A stretch of 64,000 bases of DNA from Carnobacterium jeotgali MS3 (GCF_000745125.1 NZ_JQNF01000003.1:310001-374000); one strand, 5' to 3'. Counted from the first letter of the stretch, positions 53,625 through 63,955 are shown. Notes: generated by a model from the sequence alone, not told the origin. A program made the numbers and translations.

Positions 53625-54344
53625 TTATTTAAAATATGGTTTTAGAGCTACTAACTCTTCTGCATGTAAGGGACGGTAAGATCCCAGCGACAATGTTTTA
53701 TCTAACTGCAAAGGACCCATTGAAAGTCGTTTCAGGTAAATAACTTTTTTCCCAACAGATAAAAACATCTTTTTCACTTGATGAAATTTGCCTTCGCTAA
53801 TTTCCAATAACACTCTGCTTTCAGTGTCACTTTGACTAAGAATGGTCAACTGAGCTGGCTTGCATATGACACCTCCGTCAAAAACAATGCCCGCCGTGAA
53901 GGCTAATTGGTCGTCATCTGTTACTCGTTCATTGACCACGACTTCATAGCATTTAGTCACTTCTTTTTTTGGAATCAACAATTGATAACCCAATTGTCCA
54001 TTATTGGTCAACAGAAGCAATCCTTCTGTGTCTTTATCTAAACGTCCCACTGGAAATAAACCTGGCACGCGTTGTGAAGGTTCAATTAAATCAATAACTG
54101 TCTGATTCACCGCATCGGACACTGCACTAACCACGCCTGCTGGCTTATGCAACATATAATAGACATGTGGCTGGTAATCGATAGGTACTCCAGCAACGGT
54201 CACTTCTTGCATTTGCGGATCTACATTAAGACTATCCACCATAATCGTCTGGCCGTTCACTTGAACTTGCTTGCTTTTGAGTAGTCGTTTGACTGTACGG
54301 CGTGAACCAAACCCTGTTTCAAATAATAATTTATCTAACCGCAT
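53625..54344 (-). CDS. rsuA: RsuA-family 16S rRNA pseudouridine synthase
   Basis: 239 aa. An S4 RNA-binding domain (residues 1-50, RLDKLLFETGFGSRRTVKRL) precedes the catalytic domain with YYMLHKPAGVVSA and PVGRLDKDTEGLLLLTNNG, where the Asp of GRLDKDTEG is catalytic. EGKFHQVKKMF is the RsuA/RluB/E signature. The ATG at 54344 has AAGGAG 7 nt upstream; an 11-codon longer frame lacks support. The rRNA site is assigned only by family. Confidence 0.92.
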   Translation of the reverse strand: MRLDKLLFETGFGSRRTVKRLLKSKQVQVNGQTIMVDSLNVDPQMQEVTVAGVPIDYQPHVYYMLHKPAGVVSAVSDAVNQTVIDLIEPSQRVPGLFPVGRLDKDTEGLLLLTNNGQLGYQLLIPKKEVTKCYEVVVNERVTDDDQLAFTAGIVFDGGVICKPAQLTILSQSDTESRVLLEISEGKFHQVKKMFLSVGKKVIYLKRLSMGPLQLDKTLSLGSYRPLHAEELVALKPYFK

Positions 54345-54508
54345 CCTCTTGCTCCTTCTACTTCTTCTGTATCGCAACTTCTTCTTATGTTTTATAGCTA
54401 TAGAATACGGTACAACCCCTTAGCTTGTCAATGTGCAAAATTAATTAACTAAACGGTTTTTTACGGTCTTTTTTTGGGATTGCTTGATAGAGTGAGCTGG
54501 TTTTTCTG

Positions 54509-54628
54509 CTTCACTGTAACATGCAACCTACTTCCATGATACAGTGACAACAATTTAACTCGTCACTTGTTCGTGCAACGCTTTTCCATGTTACAGTGGA
54601 GCCCAATGCCCCCTCCACTGTAACGTGC
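54509..54628. repeat. Array C: five alternating inverted cores, 52-bp period
   Basis: Cores at about 54509 (fwd), 54532 (rev), 54561 (fwd), 54583 (rev) and 54613 (fwd), consensus as in array B. Same-direction cores are 51-52 bp apart. The variant core CACTTGTTYGTGCA (54561) also occurs in array B (49705, inverted), flanked by the same neighbouring variants in the same order if array C is reversed. Intergenic, between rsuA and the S66 peptidase gene. Confidence 0.85.
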
Positions 54629-54731
54629 ACATTACTTTCAAATGAAATGCAGCCTAAAAAAATAGGAATCAAGACAATAAATGCCTCAATACCCATTTAG
54701 TAGTGCATCTGTTAATTGTTTAGTTGAGTTC

Positions 54732-55811
54732 TTAGTTTTTTTGAAAATATGGCTCGTCTAGTAGAATGGTTTTTTCATTTAGATTCAGAGTTGCTTTTAT
54801 TCCATAAGGCAATGCACATCTTGGATAAGCATGACCGAAATTAACATTATACAAAATTGGCAACTTTTCATCGTCTATTACATTTAGATAGATATTCTTA
54901 TACTCTTCGTAGTAAGCTTCATCTTGTGGTTTACCAATGATCAATCCGTTGATGACAGAAAAAATCCCGTTTTCTTTTAAGGTTTCCAACATCTTCTTTA
55001 ATACACCAGGAGTCGGTTTTTCTTCACTGGTTTCTAGAAATAAAATTTTTCCTTTCCATTCATTTATTGAAGGAAAGAGTTGATATTTTTTACAAATTTC
55101 TGCTTCATCTGGATACCGTTCTCCAACTAATAGATCACAGAAACTTTCTATGCACCCACCCAGCAATGAACCTGAAAAGACTCCAGTTCCTTGTAAAACC
55201 TCATAGCCATGCTTTTCAGTATGTTGCACACGCTGTTTTCCTAAGGCTTTTTTGGAGAAATCACTCCGCTCTTCATACCAGAATGGGCTTGAATAGATTT
55301 CTTTTTGTTCATGACCTTTTAAATAACTTTGTAAAGTCTTTTTTGTATAAGGCAATAATTCAGTAGCCAATTCTGCGATGTCTGTAATAAAACTAGGTCC
55401 GTAAAAGGAAACCATTCCTAATTTGTAAAACATCAAATGGTTGATCGTCGAATCAGAAAAGCCAGTAAATAATTTTGAATTTTCTTGAACATTATGTATA
55501 AACGCTGTATCTTCAAATAGGTACGGCAGTAAACGGTAGGTATCGTCGCCTCCAATCGCTGCTATTATCCCTTTAATCGTTGTATCTTGAAAAGCGTCTT
55601 TAAGATCTTGGGCTCGCGCCTCTGGATGATCTCTTAGATACTCTGTTCCTTTAAGTGTATTTGTCATAAAAACAGCTTCTAACCCTAATTCTTCTAACCG
55701 TTTTGTTCCTAAATTAAGTTGGTGGGCACAGGATTCTTCACCTAGAATCCCGCTTGAAAGGCTTATTACGGCTACTTTGTCTCCCTTTTTTAGAGCATGG
55801 GGTTTTCTCAT
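54732..55811 (-). CDS. S66-family serine peptidase (LD-carboxypeptidase/MccF-like)
   Basis: 359 aa. N-terminus KKGDKVAVISLSSG, then AIGGDDTYRLLPYL, the nucleophile elbow TGFSDSTINHLMFY (Ser), LLGGCIESF, LFLETSEEKPTPG (Glu) and VNFGHAYPRCALPYG (His): the Ser-Glu-His triad of S66 enzymes. Family members trim murein tetrapeptides (LdcA) or cleave peptide-nucleotide antibiotics (MccF); the length and GFSD motif are closer to the MccF-like group. GGAGGGA precedes the ATG. Confidence 0.92.
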   Translation of the reverse strand: MRKPHALKKGDKVAVISLSSGILGEESCAHQLNLGTKRLEELGLEAVFMTNTLKGTEYLRDHPEARAQDLKDAFQDTTIKGIIAAIGGDDTYRLLPYLFEDTAFIHNVQENSKLFTGFSDSTINHLMFYKLGMVSFYGPSFITDIAELATELLPYTKKTLQSYLKGHEQKEIYSSPFWYEERSDFSKKALGKQRVQHTEKHGYEVLQGTGVFSGSLLGGCIESFCDLLVGERYPDEAEICKKYQLFPSINEWKGKILFLETSEEKPTPGVLKKMLETLKENGIFSVINGLIIGKPQDEAYYEEYKNIYLNVIDDEKLPILYNVNFGHAYPRCALPYGIKATLNLNEKTILLDEPYFQKN

Positions 55812-55862
55812 GAGTTCCCTCCTAGAAATTTTGTTTGCACTAGTGCTGCTATCAAAATAATT

Positions 55863-56072
55863 TCAATCTATATCATAAAGATATGAAATCACTTTAGACA
55901 CAATAAAAAAGTAACCACAATAAAGTATTAAAAAATAGCTCCAAGAATAAATATCAGGGCCTACGGTTAAAAAATCTAATTGTGGCATATGACTTTGCGT
56001 AATAGTCGTTAACAGAAGAGACAAGATCACTCTTAAAATTAATAGTATAGAATCTACAAATTCTTCAATCAT
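55863..56072 (-). CDS. Small two-helix membrane protein, 69 aa
   Basis: 69 aa with hydrophobic segments at about residues 6-23 (VDSILLILRVILSLLLTT) and 43-62 (YFLILYCGYFFIVSKVI). GAGGTG lies shortly before the ATG. No family recognised. It lies 50 nt upstream of the S66 peptidase start on the same strand and may be co-transcribed. Confidence 0.55.
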   Translation of the reverse strand: MIEEFVDSILLILRVILSLLLTTITQSHMPQLDFLTVGPDIYSWSYFLILYCGYFFIVSKVISYLYDID

Positions 56073-56470
56073 TTTACACCTCTATATTAGTATACTCTCA
56101 TTATAAAATTAGTCTTAGTAATAAACCAACTATAAATTTCTTTTTTTTTTTTCAATTCGTCTAATTTCTTCACCATCTATTTTTTTCTTCTTAGTAAATA
56201 AACTATTTTGTAGACCAACTTCCTATCCAACAAAAAAGAATCAGAAGTACTCGAACCTGATTAAAATTTTAATACTGTTCACTAATCATTAATACAAAAA
56301 AATAGTATTCCCATCCATACTAATAGAGCTAGCTATTCCCTTTTTCCTTAGTTGATTAATCATATGCTACTCTCTCCTAGCTGACAGTTTTCTTATTACC
56401 TATATTTCAGATAACCATTATGCATCTTATTTTTTTGACCGTTTATTAAATTTTGAATGAGCCTTTATTT
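56073..56470. other. Intergenic region with a possible 24-aa peptide frame
   Basis: AT-rich DNA without a clear gene. On the minus strand a 24-codon frame (56363-56289, opening MINQLRKKGIASSIS) has AGGAG 10 nt before its ATG. It may be a micropeptide or chance. Confidence 0.3.
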
Positions 56471-56620
56471 CTACAAATCTGATTTGCGAAGTAGGCAATA
56501 GCCAATCAGGATTAATATATATCCTAATCCAATTTTTTGGGTTAATACTTCAAAAATTGCGATACCAAAAATTAAAGTAGCTGAAATTTGATACCCTTGA
56601 GATTTTGTTATTCTTTTCAC
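56471..56620 (-). CDS. Small membrane protein, 49 aa
   Basis: 49 aa from GTG: a basic start (KRITKSQGYQI), a hydrophobic stretch ATLIFGIAIFEVL, a short loop TQKIG, a second hydrophobic stretch LGYILILIGYCLL and a basic end RKSDL. GGAGG lies 8 nt before the GTG. Composition and ribosome binding site support a real gene. No homologue recognised. Confidence 0.55.
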   Translation of the reverse strand: MKRITKSQGYQISATLIFGIAIFEVLTQKIGLGYILILIGYCLLRKSDL

Positions 56621-56897
56621 CTTAAACTCCTCCATAAACAATTATAAAAATTCCCTCTTACAAAATTATCTATGAAATTGCTGAATATAAAAAGCACTTA
56701 TTCGTTTACACGTTAGCAACCATCAGTTGCGCCTTTGCTGTAGCAACGTTTGTAGCCTTTTTAAAGTTAAATTGTTTTTCATCAAAATTGACTAACTATT
56801 TTAGAAATCCTTTATTGATGTTTTTATGTCTAGTAATCTAACTAGAGTATTCTCTAACCTTCAATATTATTTAAACTCTTTTCTGACCTTATAAAGT
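56621..56897. other. Intergenic region
   Basis: Between the 49-aa protein gene and the alkD terminator. No gene, hairpin or promoter could be assigned with confidence. Confidence 0.35.
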
Positions 56898-56928
56898 AAA
56901 AACAACCCATCCTTTAGAATGAGTTGTT
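56898..56928 (-). terminator. Terminator after the AlkD-like gene
   Basis: AACAACTCATTC/GATGGGTTGTT stem overlapping the stop codon, followed by T-run on the minus strand. Confidence 0.75.
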
Positions 56929-57587
56929 CAGATATACTTGCTTGCTTCTCTTATGCTTAGGTTACTCATTTCACCAGAGTGCTTGTTAATGAAGCTTCTT
57001 ACCCATTCAGGATTTACTTTGGAATAATCTCGCAAGCTCCAGCCAATTGCCTTATTGATAAAGAACTCATCGCTTCCAAAATTGTTCGTAATAATCTCTT
57101 CTAACAATTCTGTTTTTGTTTTTTCTTTTCTGCCAAGTTGATGGTTGATTGCCAATCTTCTTACCCAAAAGTCTTCATCTTCAGACCATTCCAACATTAA
57201 ACTGTCGACCCTGCTATTTCTAAGACCTATATTTCCAATAATCTTATTAAAAAAATCAATCGTATCCCACCATTGTTTTACTTTAATATAGTTCGTTATT
57301 TTGGGTATATCCTCATAAGTAAGATAATTATTCAAAGCAATCAAATAATCCAACACCAAATAGTGCAACTCTCTATGCTCATCTTCATAACATTTATCAA
57401 GAAAATTCCAGTCAATAGTCTTAGTCATTTTCTCTTCTTTGATAAATGATTTATAAACTTCTTTTCTTATTGGAGATGGTACACCATAAAAACGAAACTG
57501 ATTTCTCATATACTTTTCCATCGATTCAGCCTTAGCTTTATCTTCAATTTGTTCAAATTGATCTTTTATAAACAAATATTTATCCAT
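56928..57587 (-). CDS. DNA alkylation repair protein, AlkD-like
   Basis: 219 aa, all-helical HEAT-like repeats. YMRNQFRFYGVPSPIRKEVY near residue 30 is the conserved AlkC/AlkD opening; VKQWWDTIDFF holds the Trp and Asp that face the lesion, and WSEDEDFWVRRLAI and FINKAIGWSLRDYSK are further conserved helices. AlkD-type glycosylases excise bulky or positively charged alkylated bases without base flipping. GAGAGGA lies upstream of the ATG. Single gene. Confidence 0.92.
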   Translation of the reverse strand: MDKYLFIKDQFEQIEDKAKAESMEKYMRNQFRFYGVPSPIRKEVYKSFIKEEKMTKTIDWNFLDKCYEDEHRELHYLVLDYLIALNNYLTYEDIPKITNYIKVKQWWDTIDFFNKIIGNIGLRNSRVDSLMLEWSEDEDFWVRRLAINHQLGRKEKTKTELLEEIITNNFGSDEFFINKAIGWSLRDYSKVNPEWVRSFINKHSGEMSNLSIREASKYI

Positions 57588-57741
57588 AAGACTATCCTCT
57601 CAATCATTTTGTATTCATTATAAATAGTATAAATCATTTGATTTCCATTCACAATAAATAGCTTGATGTTTAAAACTTACTAGCAAATCCGTCTATTCCA
57701 TAAAAAATTCCTATTAAATCATTAAAAAGATTTAGTAAGAA

Positions 57742-57775
57742 AAAAACACCCCATTCGTTAGAATGGAGTGTTCAG
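57742..57775 (-). terminator. Terminator after the RlmD-type gene
   Basis: AACACTCCATTC/GAATGGGGTGTT hairpin followed by T6 on the minus strand; closely similar to the terminator after the AlkD gene. Confidence 0.8.
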
Positions 57776-57786
57776 CAATTTAATAT

Positions 57787-59163
57787 TTAGTCACGAACTA
57801 GTAATGCAACACTTTCCACATGAGTGGTTTGAGGGAAAAGATCTACAGGTTGAACTTTTTTAACTGTATATCCGCCTTCTGTAAGTAAAGCTAAGTCACG
57901 TGCTAATGTTGCTGGGTTACAACTCACGTAAACCATTTTTGTTGGTTTCATTGCAATAACGGCTTCAGTAAATTCTTTTTCAAGACCTTTACGAGGAGGG
58001 TCAACAACTAATAAGTCAGCTGTGCGTCCTTCTTCACTCCATTGAACCATAACTTCTTCAGCAGCACCTGCTTCAAATGTTACATTTTCAATATTGTTTA
58101 GTTCCGCATTTGCTTTAGCATTTACTACTGCTGGCTCAATTATTTCAATTCCATAAACATGTTTAGCATTTTTAGCTAATGTTAATGCAATCGTACCAAT
58201 TCCACTATAAGCATCAATAACGGTTTCTTCACCTGTTAATTCAGCGAAATCTAAAACGGTTTGATACAATTTTTCTGTTTGTTGTGGATTCACTTGGTAG
58301 AATGAACGATGAGAAATCTCAAACGTGTTACCTAACAATGTGTCTTTGTATTTGTCTTCGCCATATAAAACAATAGCATCATCACCCATAATTACGTTCG
58401 TATGTTTAGGGTTAACGTTTTGTACAATGCTGACAACTTCTGGAATGGCTTCAATAATATCTGGAATGATTTTGCTTGTTGGGAACAATTTAGCTGTTCT
58501 CGTTACTAATACAATCATAATTTCCCCAGTGTAATAACCACGACGAACGATAATGTGACGCAAGTTCCCAGTGTTTTCATTTTCGTTGTATGGTTTAACA
58601 CCATATTCACGCATGATATCACGGACTGCAATAATCGTTTCATCAATTTTAGGATCTTGGATGTAGAAGTTTTCCATTGGAATGACTTCATGACTATTTT
58701 TACGGAAAAAGCCCGTTGTCAATTTATCGTTGATTTTACGTACGGGTATTTGCGCTTTGTTACGGTAACCTGATGGATTAGCCATCCCAATCGTGTCATA
58801 TACCGGTACTTCTGGTAATTTTGCAATACGTTGCATACTGTTCATAACTTGTTGTTTTTTAAAGTTTAATTGTGCTGGGTATCTCATGTGTTGCAACGGC
58901 GTAATCCCTACACGCGTATAATTTTCATCTTGAATGACTACACGGTCTTCACTTGAGTTCAAACGGTTCATTACTTTTGCATAACCAAAAGATTTCCCAG
59001 TTTTGTGAATTTTCACTTCAACTTGTTCACCAGGTAAAGCATTTTCAATAAATAATGAATAGCCTTGGATTCTTGCTACCCCCATACCCTCATGTGTTAA
59101 GTCTTCAATTTTAACGGTGTGTTTTTCATTCTTTTTAACTGGTACTACTTTATCTATTTTCAT
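57787..59163 (-). CDS. rlmD: 23S rRNA (uracil-5-)-methyltransferase, RlmD/RlmCD family
   Basis: 458 aa. A TRAM domain (residues about 15-75, IEDLTHEGMGVARIQGYSLF) binds RNA. The SAM methyltransferase domain follows with VDAYSGIGTIALTLA, the nucleophile region VVDPPRKGLEKEF and the catalytic VSCNPATLARDL with its Cys. The iron-sulfur cysteines of E. coli RlmD are not obvious. The ATG at 59163 follows GGGAG. Firmicutes members methylate U747 and/or U1939 of 23S rRNA. Confidence 0.93.
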   Translation of the reverse strand: MKIDKVVPVKKNEKHTVKIEDLTHEGMGVARIQGYSLFIENALPGEQVEVKIHKTGKSFGYAKVMNRLNSSEDRVVIQDENYTRVGITPLQHMRYPAQLNFKKQQVMNSMQRIAKLPEVPVYDTIGMANPSGYRNKAQIPVRKINDKLTTGFFRKNSHEVIPMENFYIQDPKIDETIIAVRDIMREYGVKPYNENENTGNLRHIIVRRGYYTGEIMIVLVTRTAKLFPTSKIIPDIIEAIPEVVSIVQNVNPKHTNVIMGDDAIVLYGEDKYKDTLLGNTFEISHRSFYQVNPQQTEKLYQTVLDFAELTGEETVIDAYSGIGTIALTLAKNAKHVYGIEIIEPAVVNAKANAELNNIENVTFEAGAAEEVMVQWSEEGRTADLLVVDPPRKGLEKEFTEAVIAMKPTKMVYVSCNPATLARDLALLTEGGYTVKKVQPVDLFPQTTHVESVALLVRD

Positions 59164-59471
59164 AAAAAAATCTCCCTTCAATGACCTTGTTTAGTGTCTT
59201 ATGTTTGAATAATCTGCAATTGACTATTCTTCGTCAGTTAGTACGCCAGATATTTGATACTTTCTATCATCCACTTAACTGGGAGTGTTCCTGACTCGAC
59301 CGGCTAAAACAGGATGGGAATAAAATACGTTGTTATCTAATGAGTCTAATCTACCTAATAATAGAACCTTTTTAGCTATCTGAAAAGGTTTCTTCCAGTT
59401 CTCACAATTTCGAAATAGAGTACTGACTTACAATTATACAAGAAAAGCTGTTTTAATTCAAAGTTTTTTCT
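59164..59471. other. Intergenic region
   Basis: 308 bp holding the RlmD-type leader and the tail of the dagK transcript. A stem GAACCTTTTT/AAAAGGTTTC near 59364-59392 lacks a T-run. Another possible stem, TCCTG/CAGGA, lies near 59290. Neither can be assigned a role. Confidence 0.35.
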
Positions 59472-60527
59472 TTATTTCTCATTTGCTTCTTTTTTTGACG
59501 AATAAACTTCACCGTCTCCATTAATATCGCTGTTGGTCAATTCTTCAACCTCTTTGATAAAAGCATCTTCTACATCTTCAGCAGCTGCATCTTTTTGTTC
59601 CACTGCTTTTTGGAGATCAGCTGTGGATGCAATGATTTCAATGTGTTGATGCAAGTTTGTAAACGTAACCGGTGCATCGCCACCGTATTCGCCATCCAAG
59701 TTGATCATCATTTTAGAGAAGTCGCCGGAACGGGCAACTATTTTGCTTGTTTTTTTGTAAATGATTTTTGAATTCGTAATATGCTTTCCGCCATTTAAGA
59801 CTTGAGCTACTAAATACATCATATCTGCCAAATTAGATGTTTTTACGATAATAAGTGTGAATTTCCCATCATCCAATAAAGCATCTGGGGCAATCTGTTC
59901 AAATCCACCGATGGAATTGGTCAAAGCTACTAAAAACATGGTAGCTTCTCCTTCAAATATGCCATCATCGTATTCAATATGCATGGGGATTGGTTTAATC
60001 CGTGGCAACATTTCCGCGCCTTTAACAAAGTAGGCTAAGTACCCAAAGACTGATTTTAATTGTGACGGAACATCGTACGTTAATTCGGTCAGCATGCCAC
60101 CGCCGCCGATGTTTATGAAGTAAGACAAATTTTCTCCCATTACAGCTTCGCCCACATCCATGAAGAACGATTGATCTTTTTGAATAATTTTTGCAGCTTC
60201 TACTAAATTGTTTCTCGGAATGTGTAAAGCTCTAGCGTAATCATTTGTTGTTCCAGCAGGGATGATAGCCAACTTTGGTCTTTTGTCCAATCCAGCTATT
60301 CCGTTTACGACTTCATTAATTGTTCCGTCTCCGCCTGCTGCCACTATCAAATCAAAGCCAGCTTTTGCAGCTCTTTCAGCTTCAAATTGAGCAGAATGCG
60401 GTTTCGGTGTTGTCGCATATGCACTCGTTTCGTATCCTGCATCTTCATAAACTTGTAAGATTTCGACTAGATTTTTTTTCACCATTTCACGACCCGAAGT
60501 GGGATTATAAATCACTCTTGCTCGCAT
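59472..60527 (-). CDS. dagK: Diacylglycerol kinase, DagK/DgkB family
   Basis: 351 aa, somewhat longer than the usual 300 because of an acidic C-terminal tail (residues 310-351). Motifs: RARVIYNPTSGREMV, the GGDGTINEVVNG kinase motif and IPAGTTNDYARALHIPR. It phosphorylates diacylglycerol released by lipoteichoic-acid synthesis, returning it to phospholipid. AAAGGAG precedes the ATG. It lies 30 nt downstream of gatB and probably belongs to the gatCAB transcript, a common Firmicutes arrangement. Confidence 0.93.
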   Translation of the reverse strand: MRARVIYNPTSGREMVKKNLVEILQVYEDAGYETSAYATTPKPHSAQFEAERAAKAGFDLIVAAGGDGTINEVVNGIAGLDKRPKLAIIPAGTTNDYARALHIPRNNLVEAAKIIQKDQSFFMDVGEAVMGENLSYFINIGGGGMLTELTYDVPSQLKSVFGYLAYFVKGAEMLPRIKPIPMHIEYDDGIFEGEATMFLVALTNSIGGFEQIAPDALLDDGKFTLIIVKTSNLADMMYLVAQVLNGGKHITNSKIIYKKTSKIVARSGDFSKMMINLDGEYGGDAPVTFTNLHQHIEIIASTADLQKAVEQKDAAAEDVEDAFIKEVEELTNSDINGDGEVYSSKKEANEK

Positions 60528-60557
60528 AAAATTACTCCTTTACTATCACTCCAATTT

Positions 60558-61988
60558 TTAGCGTTTGCTCAATTCATCATTCAATAACTTGTTGACGACT
60601 CCTGGGTTAGCTTGTCCTTTAGTGGCTTTCATGATTTGTCCAACTAAGAAACCGACAGCACGGTCTTTTCCATTTTTAAAATCTTCAATGGATTGTTCAT
60701 TTTTATCTAAGATATCATTGATAATCGGTAACAGTTTAGCTGGATCGCTTAATTGTACCCATCCATTAGCTTCAACGACTCCTTGAGCGTCTCCACCTTT
60801 TAGAATCAATTCGCGGAATACTTTCTTCGCTATTTTCGAACTGATGGTTCCATCGGCAATCAAATTGATCATGCCAGCTAAGTTTTCAGTTGTTAATTGA
60901 GTATCATGCAATTCAAGTTTTTCACTGTTCAAGTAAGCTGAAACTTCACCCATTAACCAGTTAGAAGCTTGTTTTGCATCTGCTCCATTGGCTAGTGTAC
61001 CTTCAAAGAAATCAGACATTTCTTTTGTCGCAGTTAAAACCATTGCATCATATTCCGGCAATCCCAGTTCACTGATGTACCGAATACGGCGATCTTTCGG
61101 CATTTCTGGAATTGTTTCTTTCACACGATCAATCCATTTTTGATCAATGACAATATTTGGTAGATCCGGTTCTGGGAAATAACGGTAATCGCTTGAACCT
61201 TCTTTGACACGCATCAAAAGAGTGTCTCCAGTCGCTTCATCGTACCGTCTAGTTTCTTGTTGAATCACTCCGCCAGATAAAAGAACTTTTTCTTGGCGTT
61301 TTTCTTCAAAAGCTAATCCGCGACGAACAAAGTTAAATGAATTCAAGTTTTTCAATTCTGTTTTTGTCCCAAATTTTTCTTGCCCAATTGGACGAATTGA
61401 AATATTTGCATCACAACGCATTGAACCTTCTTCCATTTTCACATCACTAACGCCTGTGTATTGAATAATTTGCTTGATTGCTTCTAAATAGGCGTAGGCT
61501 TCTTCAGGTGAGCGCATATCGGCTTCTGATACAATTTCAATCAATGGTGTTCCTTGACGGTTTAAGTCCACGTAAGAATAGCCATCTGTCCCGTGAGTGT
61601 TTTTCCCAGCATCTTCTTCCAAATGAACGCGTTCGATACGGATTTTCTTTTTCTTACCTTCAACTTCAACTTCAATCCAGCCGTCATGTCCAATCGGTTG
61701 GTCAAATTGCGAGATTTGATAAGCTTTTGGATTATCCGGGTAAAAATAGTTTTTACGGTCGAATTTGGTATCCGTTGAGATTTCACAGTTTAACGCTAAA
61801 GCAGCTTTCATTCCAAATTCAATCGCGCCTTTATTGATAACGGGTAAAACTCCTGGATAACCCCAGTCGATAACGTTTGTATTTGTGTTCGGTTCTGCAC
61901 CAAAATGAGCTGGAGCAGGTGAGAACATTTTTGAGTCGGTTTTTAATTCTACGTGGACTTCAAGTCCGATTACTGTTTCAAAGTTCAT
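60558..61988 (-). CDS. gatB: Aspartyl/glutamyl-tRNA amidotransferase subunit B
   Basis: 476 aa, full length. N-terminal cradle domain: [20 protein letters not shown] and [18 protein letters not shown]; the GatB signature [15 protein letters not shown] is complete. The C-terminal YqeY-like helical tail ([20 protein letters not shown]) binds tRNA. With GatA and GatC it amidates Glu-tRNA(Gln) (and possibly Asp-tRNA(Asn)). AGGAGG precedes the ATG, 15 nt after gatA. Confidence 0.97.
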   Translation of the reverse strand: MNFETVIGLEVHVELKTDSKMFSPAPAHFGAEPNTNTNVIDWGYPGVLPVINKGAIEFGMKAALALNCEISTDTKFDRKNYFYPDNPKAYQISQFDQPIGHDGWIEVEVEGKKKKIRIERVHLEEDAGKNTHGTDGYSYVDLNRQGTPLIEIVSEADMRSPEEAYAYLEAIKQIIQYTGVSDVKMEEGSMRCDANISIRPIGQEKFGTKTELKNLNSFNFVRRGLAFEEKRQEKVLLSGGVIQQETRRYDEATGDTLLMRVKEGSSDYRYFPEPDLPNIVIDQKWIDRVKETIPEMPKDRRIRYISELGLPEYDAMVLTATKEMSDFFEGTLANGADAKQASNWLMGEVSAYLNSEKLELHDTQLTTENLAGMINLIADGTISSKIAKKVFRELILKGGDAQGVVEANGWVQLSDPAKLLPIINDILDKNEQSIEDFKNGKDRAVGFLVGQIMKATKGQANPGVVNKLLNDELSKR

Positions 61989-62003
61989 ATCGATTCTCTC
62001 CTC

Positions 62004-63458
62004 CTACAAATTTGGTTTTTCTTTATGGAAATCAGTCGCTTGTTCAAAGGCATAAGCTGCTTTATAAATTGTTTGTTCATCGAAATGTTTCCCAATCAAT
62101 TGCAAACCAACTGGCAGGTCATTTGAAAAACCACAAGGAATAGAAATAGCTGGTACGCCTGCTAAATTAACTGGTACTGTTAAGATATCGCTTAGGTACA
62201 TCGCAATTGGATCATCAATTTGCTCACCGATTCCAAAGGCTGTAGTCGGTGTTGTTGGTCCTAAAATCAAATCATACTCTTTAAACACATTATCAAAGTC
62301 TTGTCTGATCAACGTTCTGGTTTGTCCAGCTTTTTTAAAGTGAGCGTCATAAAACCCTGAACTTAATGAGAATGTTCCAAGCATGATACGGCGTTTAACT
62401 TCCATTCCAAAACCTTCTGTACGTGATTTAACGAAAACTTCTTCAAGTGTTTTAGCTTCTGTTGAACGGTACCCATAGCGAACGCCGTCAAACCGTTGCA
62501 AGTTTGACGAAGCCTCTGAAGACGCGATGATATAGTAAGCTGGCACACCGTATTTTGAATGCGGTAAGCTAACTTCTTCAACAATTGCCCCTAATGATTT
62601 GAACGTTTCGATAGCTTTAAGAACCGCTTCTTTAACGCCTACTTCTAAGCCTTTTTCATTCAAGTATTCTGTTGGAACACCAATTTTCATTCCTTTAACG
62701 CCTGCTTCAATACCCGCAGTGAAATCTGGAACAGCTCCTTCATAACTCATAGAGTCATTCGCATCATGTCCGCTAATAGCATTCAGAACTAATGCGTTAT
62801 CTTTAACTGTACGCGTAAATGGTCCAATTTGGTCTAAACTTGATCCAAAAGCAATCAATCCAAAACGTGATACACGGCCATAAGTTGGTTTCATCCCAAC
62901 GATACCAGTAAAGGCTGCTGGTTGACGGATTGATCCACCCGTATCCGTACCTAAAGACACTGGTATTTGACCGGCTGCAACTGCTGCAGCAGAGCCGCCT
63001 GAAGAACCACCAGGGACTTTATCAAGATTCCAAGGATTACGTGTTTTTTTGTAATAAGACGTTTCAGTACTTCCGCCCATCGCAAATTCATCCATGTTCA
63101 ATTTCCCAACTGGAATCATAGTTGCTTCTTTTATTTTTTTCGTAACCGTCGCGTCATAAATTGGAATAAAGTCTTCCAAAATCTTACTAGCTGCGGTCGT
63201 ACGTGTGCCATCTGTGATGATGTTGTCTTTGATTCCAATCGGTATACCTGAAAGCACATTTATTGGATTGATGCCTTCTTCGTCTACTTTGCGTGCTTGT
63301 TCAAGAGCTTCTTCTTCTGTTAATGTAATAAACGCACCAATTTTTTCTTCTGTTTCATTAATGCGAGCAAATACAGCTTTTACTACTTCTTGAGCCGTCA
63401 CTTCTTTTTTGACAAGCATGTCATGCAATTCTTCGACTGTATAGTTAGTGATATTCAT
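62004..63458 (-). CDS. gatA: Aspartyl/glutamyl-tRNA amidotransferase subunit A
   Basis: 484 aa, amidase-signature family. Visible: GIPIGIKDN (catalytic Lys), [20 protein letters not shown] and [15 protein letters not shown] with the two catalytic serines of the Ser-Ser-Lys triad. It releases ammonia from glutamine and passes it to GatB. The ATG starts 1 nt after the gatC stop (TAATATG), so translation is coupled; the frame extends seven codons into gatC. Confidence 0.97.
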   Translation of the reverse strand: MNITNYTVEELHDMLVKKEVTAQEVVKAVFARINETEEKIGAFITLTEEEALEQARKVDEEGINPINVLSGIPIGIKDNIITDGTRTTAASKILEDFIPIYDATVTKKIKEATMIPVGKLNMDEFAMGGSTETSYYKKTRNPWNLDKVPGGSSGGSAAAVAAGQIPVSLGTDTGGSIRQPAAFTGIVGMKPTYGRVSRFGLIAFGSSLDQIGPFTRTVKDNALVLNAISGHDANDSMSYEGAVPDFTAGIEAGVKGMKIGVPTEYLNEKGLEVGVKEAVLKAIETFKSLGAIVEEVSLPHSKYGVPAYYIIASSEASSNLQRFDGVRYGYRSTEAKTLEEVFVKSRTEGFGMEVKRRIMLGTFSLSSGFYDAHFKKAGQTRTLIRQDFDNVFKEYDLILGPTTPTTAFGIGEQIDDPIAMYLSDILTVPVNLAGVPAISIPCGFSNDLPVGLQLIGKHFDEQTIYKAAYAFEQATDFHKEKPNL

Positions 63459-63459
63459 A

Positions 63460-63765
63460 TTACGCGCCTGCCTCCCCATTTTCCATTATTGCAGGAACTT
63501 TAATTAAGCCATCTTTTTCAGTTTTAACGTTTTTAAACAACAATTCGCGGTCTGTTCCTGGAACGGCTTTGTCCTCACGCATCACGTTGTAAGTACGTAA
63601 ACCATGAACTGTTACCGGTACATTTTCAGTATCTAGTTCATCTAATTGTTCAACCATATCTATGATTGCATCCATTTGTTTTGTAAACTGAGCAATGCCT
63701 TTATCGCTAATTTCTAGTTTTGCTAATTTTGCGACGTGTTTTACGTCCTCTTCAGTAATAGCCAT
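63460..63765 (-). CDS. gatC: Aspartyl/glutamyl-tRNA amidotransferase subunit C
   Basis: 101 aa. The family opening [20 protein letters not shown] and the middle [13 protein letters not shown] are typical; the C-terminus ([16 protein letters not shown]) wraps the GatA-GatB interface. The ATG at 63765 gives the standard N-terminus; a GTG four codons earlier is possible. First gene of the gatCAB operon. Confidence 0.95.
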   Translation of the reverse strand: MAITEEDVKHVAKLAKLEISDKGIAQFTKQMDAIIDMVEQLDELDTENVPVTVHGLRTYNVMREDKAVPGTDRELLFKNVKTEKDGLIKVPAIMENGEAGA

Positions 63766-63820
63766 CGGTTTGTTCACTCGCTTTCTTTGAATAATTTATC
63801 TTAGTTCAAACTCCCTTACT

Positions 63821-63829
63821 ATAATACCA
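63821..63829 (-). promoter_or_regulatory. Extended -10 promoter of gatCAB
   Basis: The minus strand reads TGGTATTAT, 56 nt upstream of gatC. No clear -35. Confidence 0.35.
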
Positions 63830-63926
63830 TAAACCACTTATCTGCTGTACGTTGAATTTACTTTGCTTAAAAATAAATGAAAGTCTATTTATTAAAAAAC
63901 AAAAAAATATGACCTGTGCTAATCTA

Positions 63927-63955
63927 TTCACTTAATCCTACTAGTTTGATATGAT
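63927..63955 (+). promoter_or_regulatory. Promoter of a gene entering the right edge
   Basis: TTCACT, 17 nt, TATGAT, followed 7 nt later by a GAGGTGG ribosome binding site. Confidence 0.5.

Noticed and set aside
54511-54696. 61-aa minus-strand open frame
   Set aside because: Lies inside repeat array C; composition reflects the repeat, and it has no credible start.
59260-59400. Riboswitch or T-box before the RlmD-type gene
   Set aside because: Only short stems without conserved T-box or riboswitch motifs; they lie on the leader side but no terminator switch is visible.
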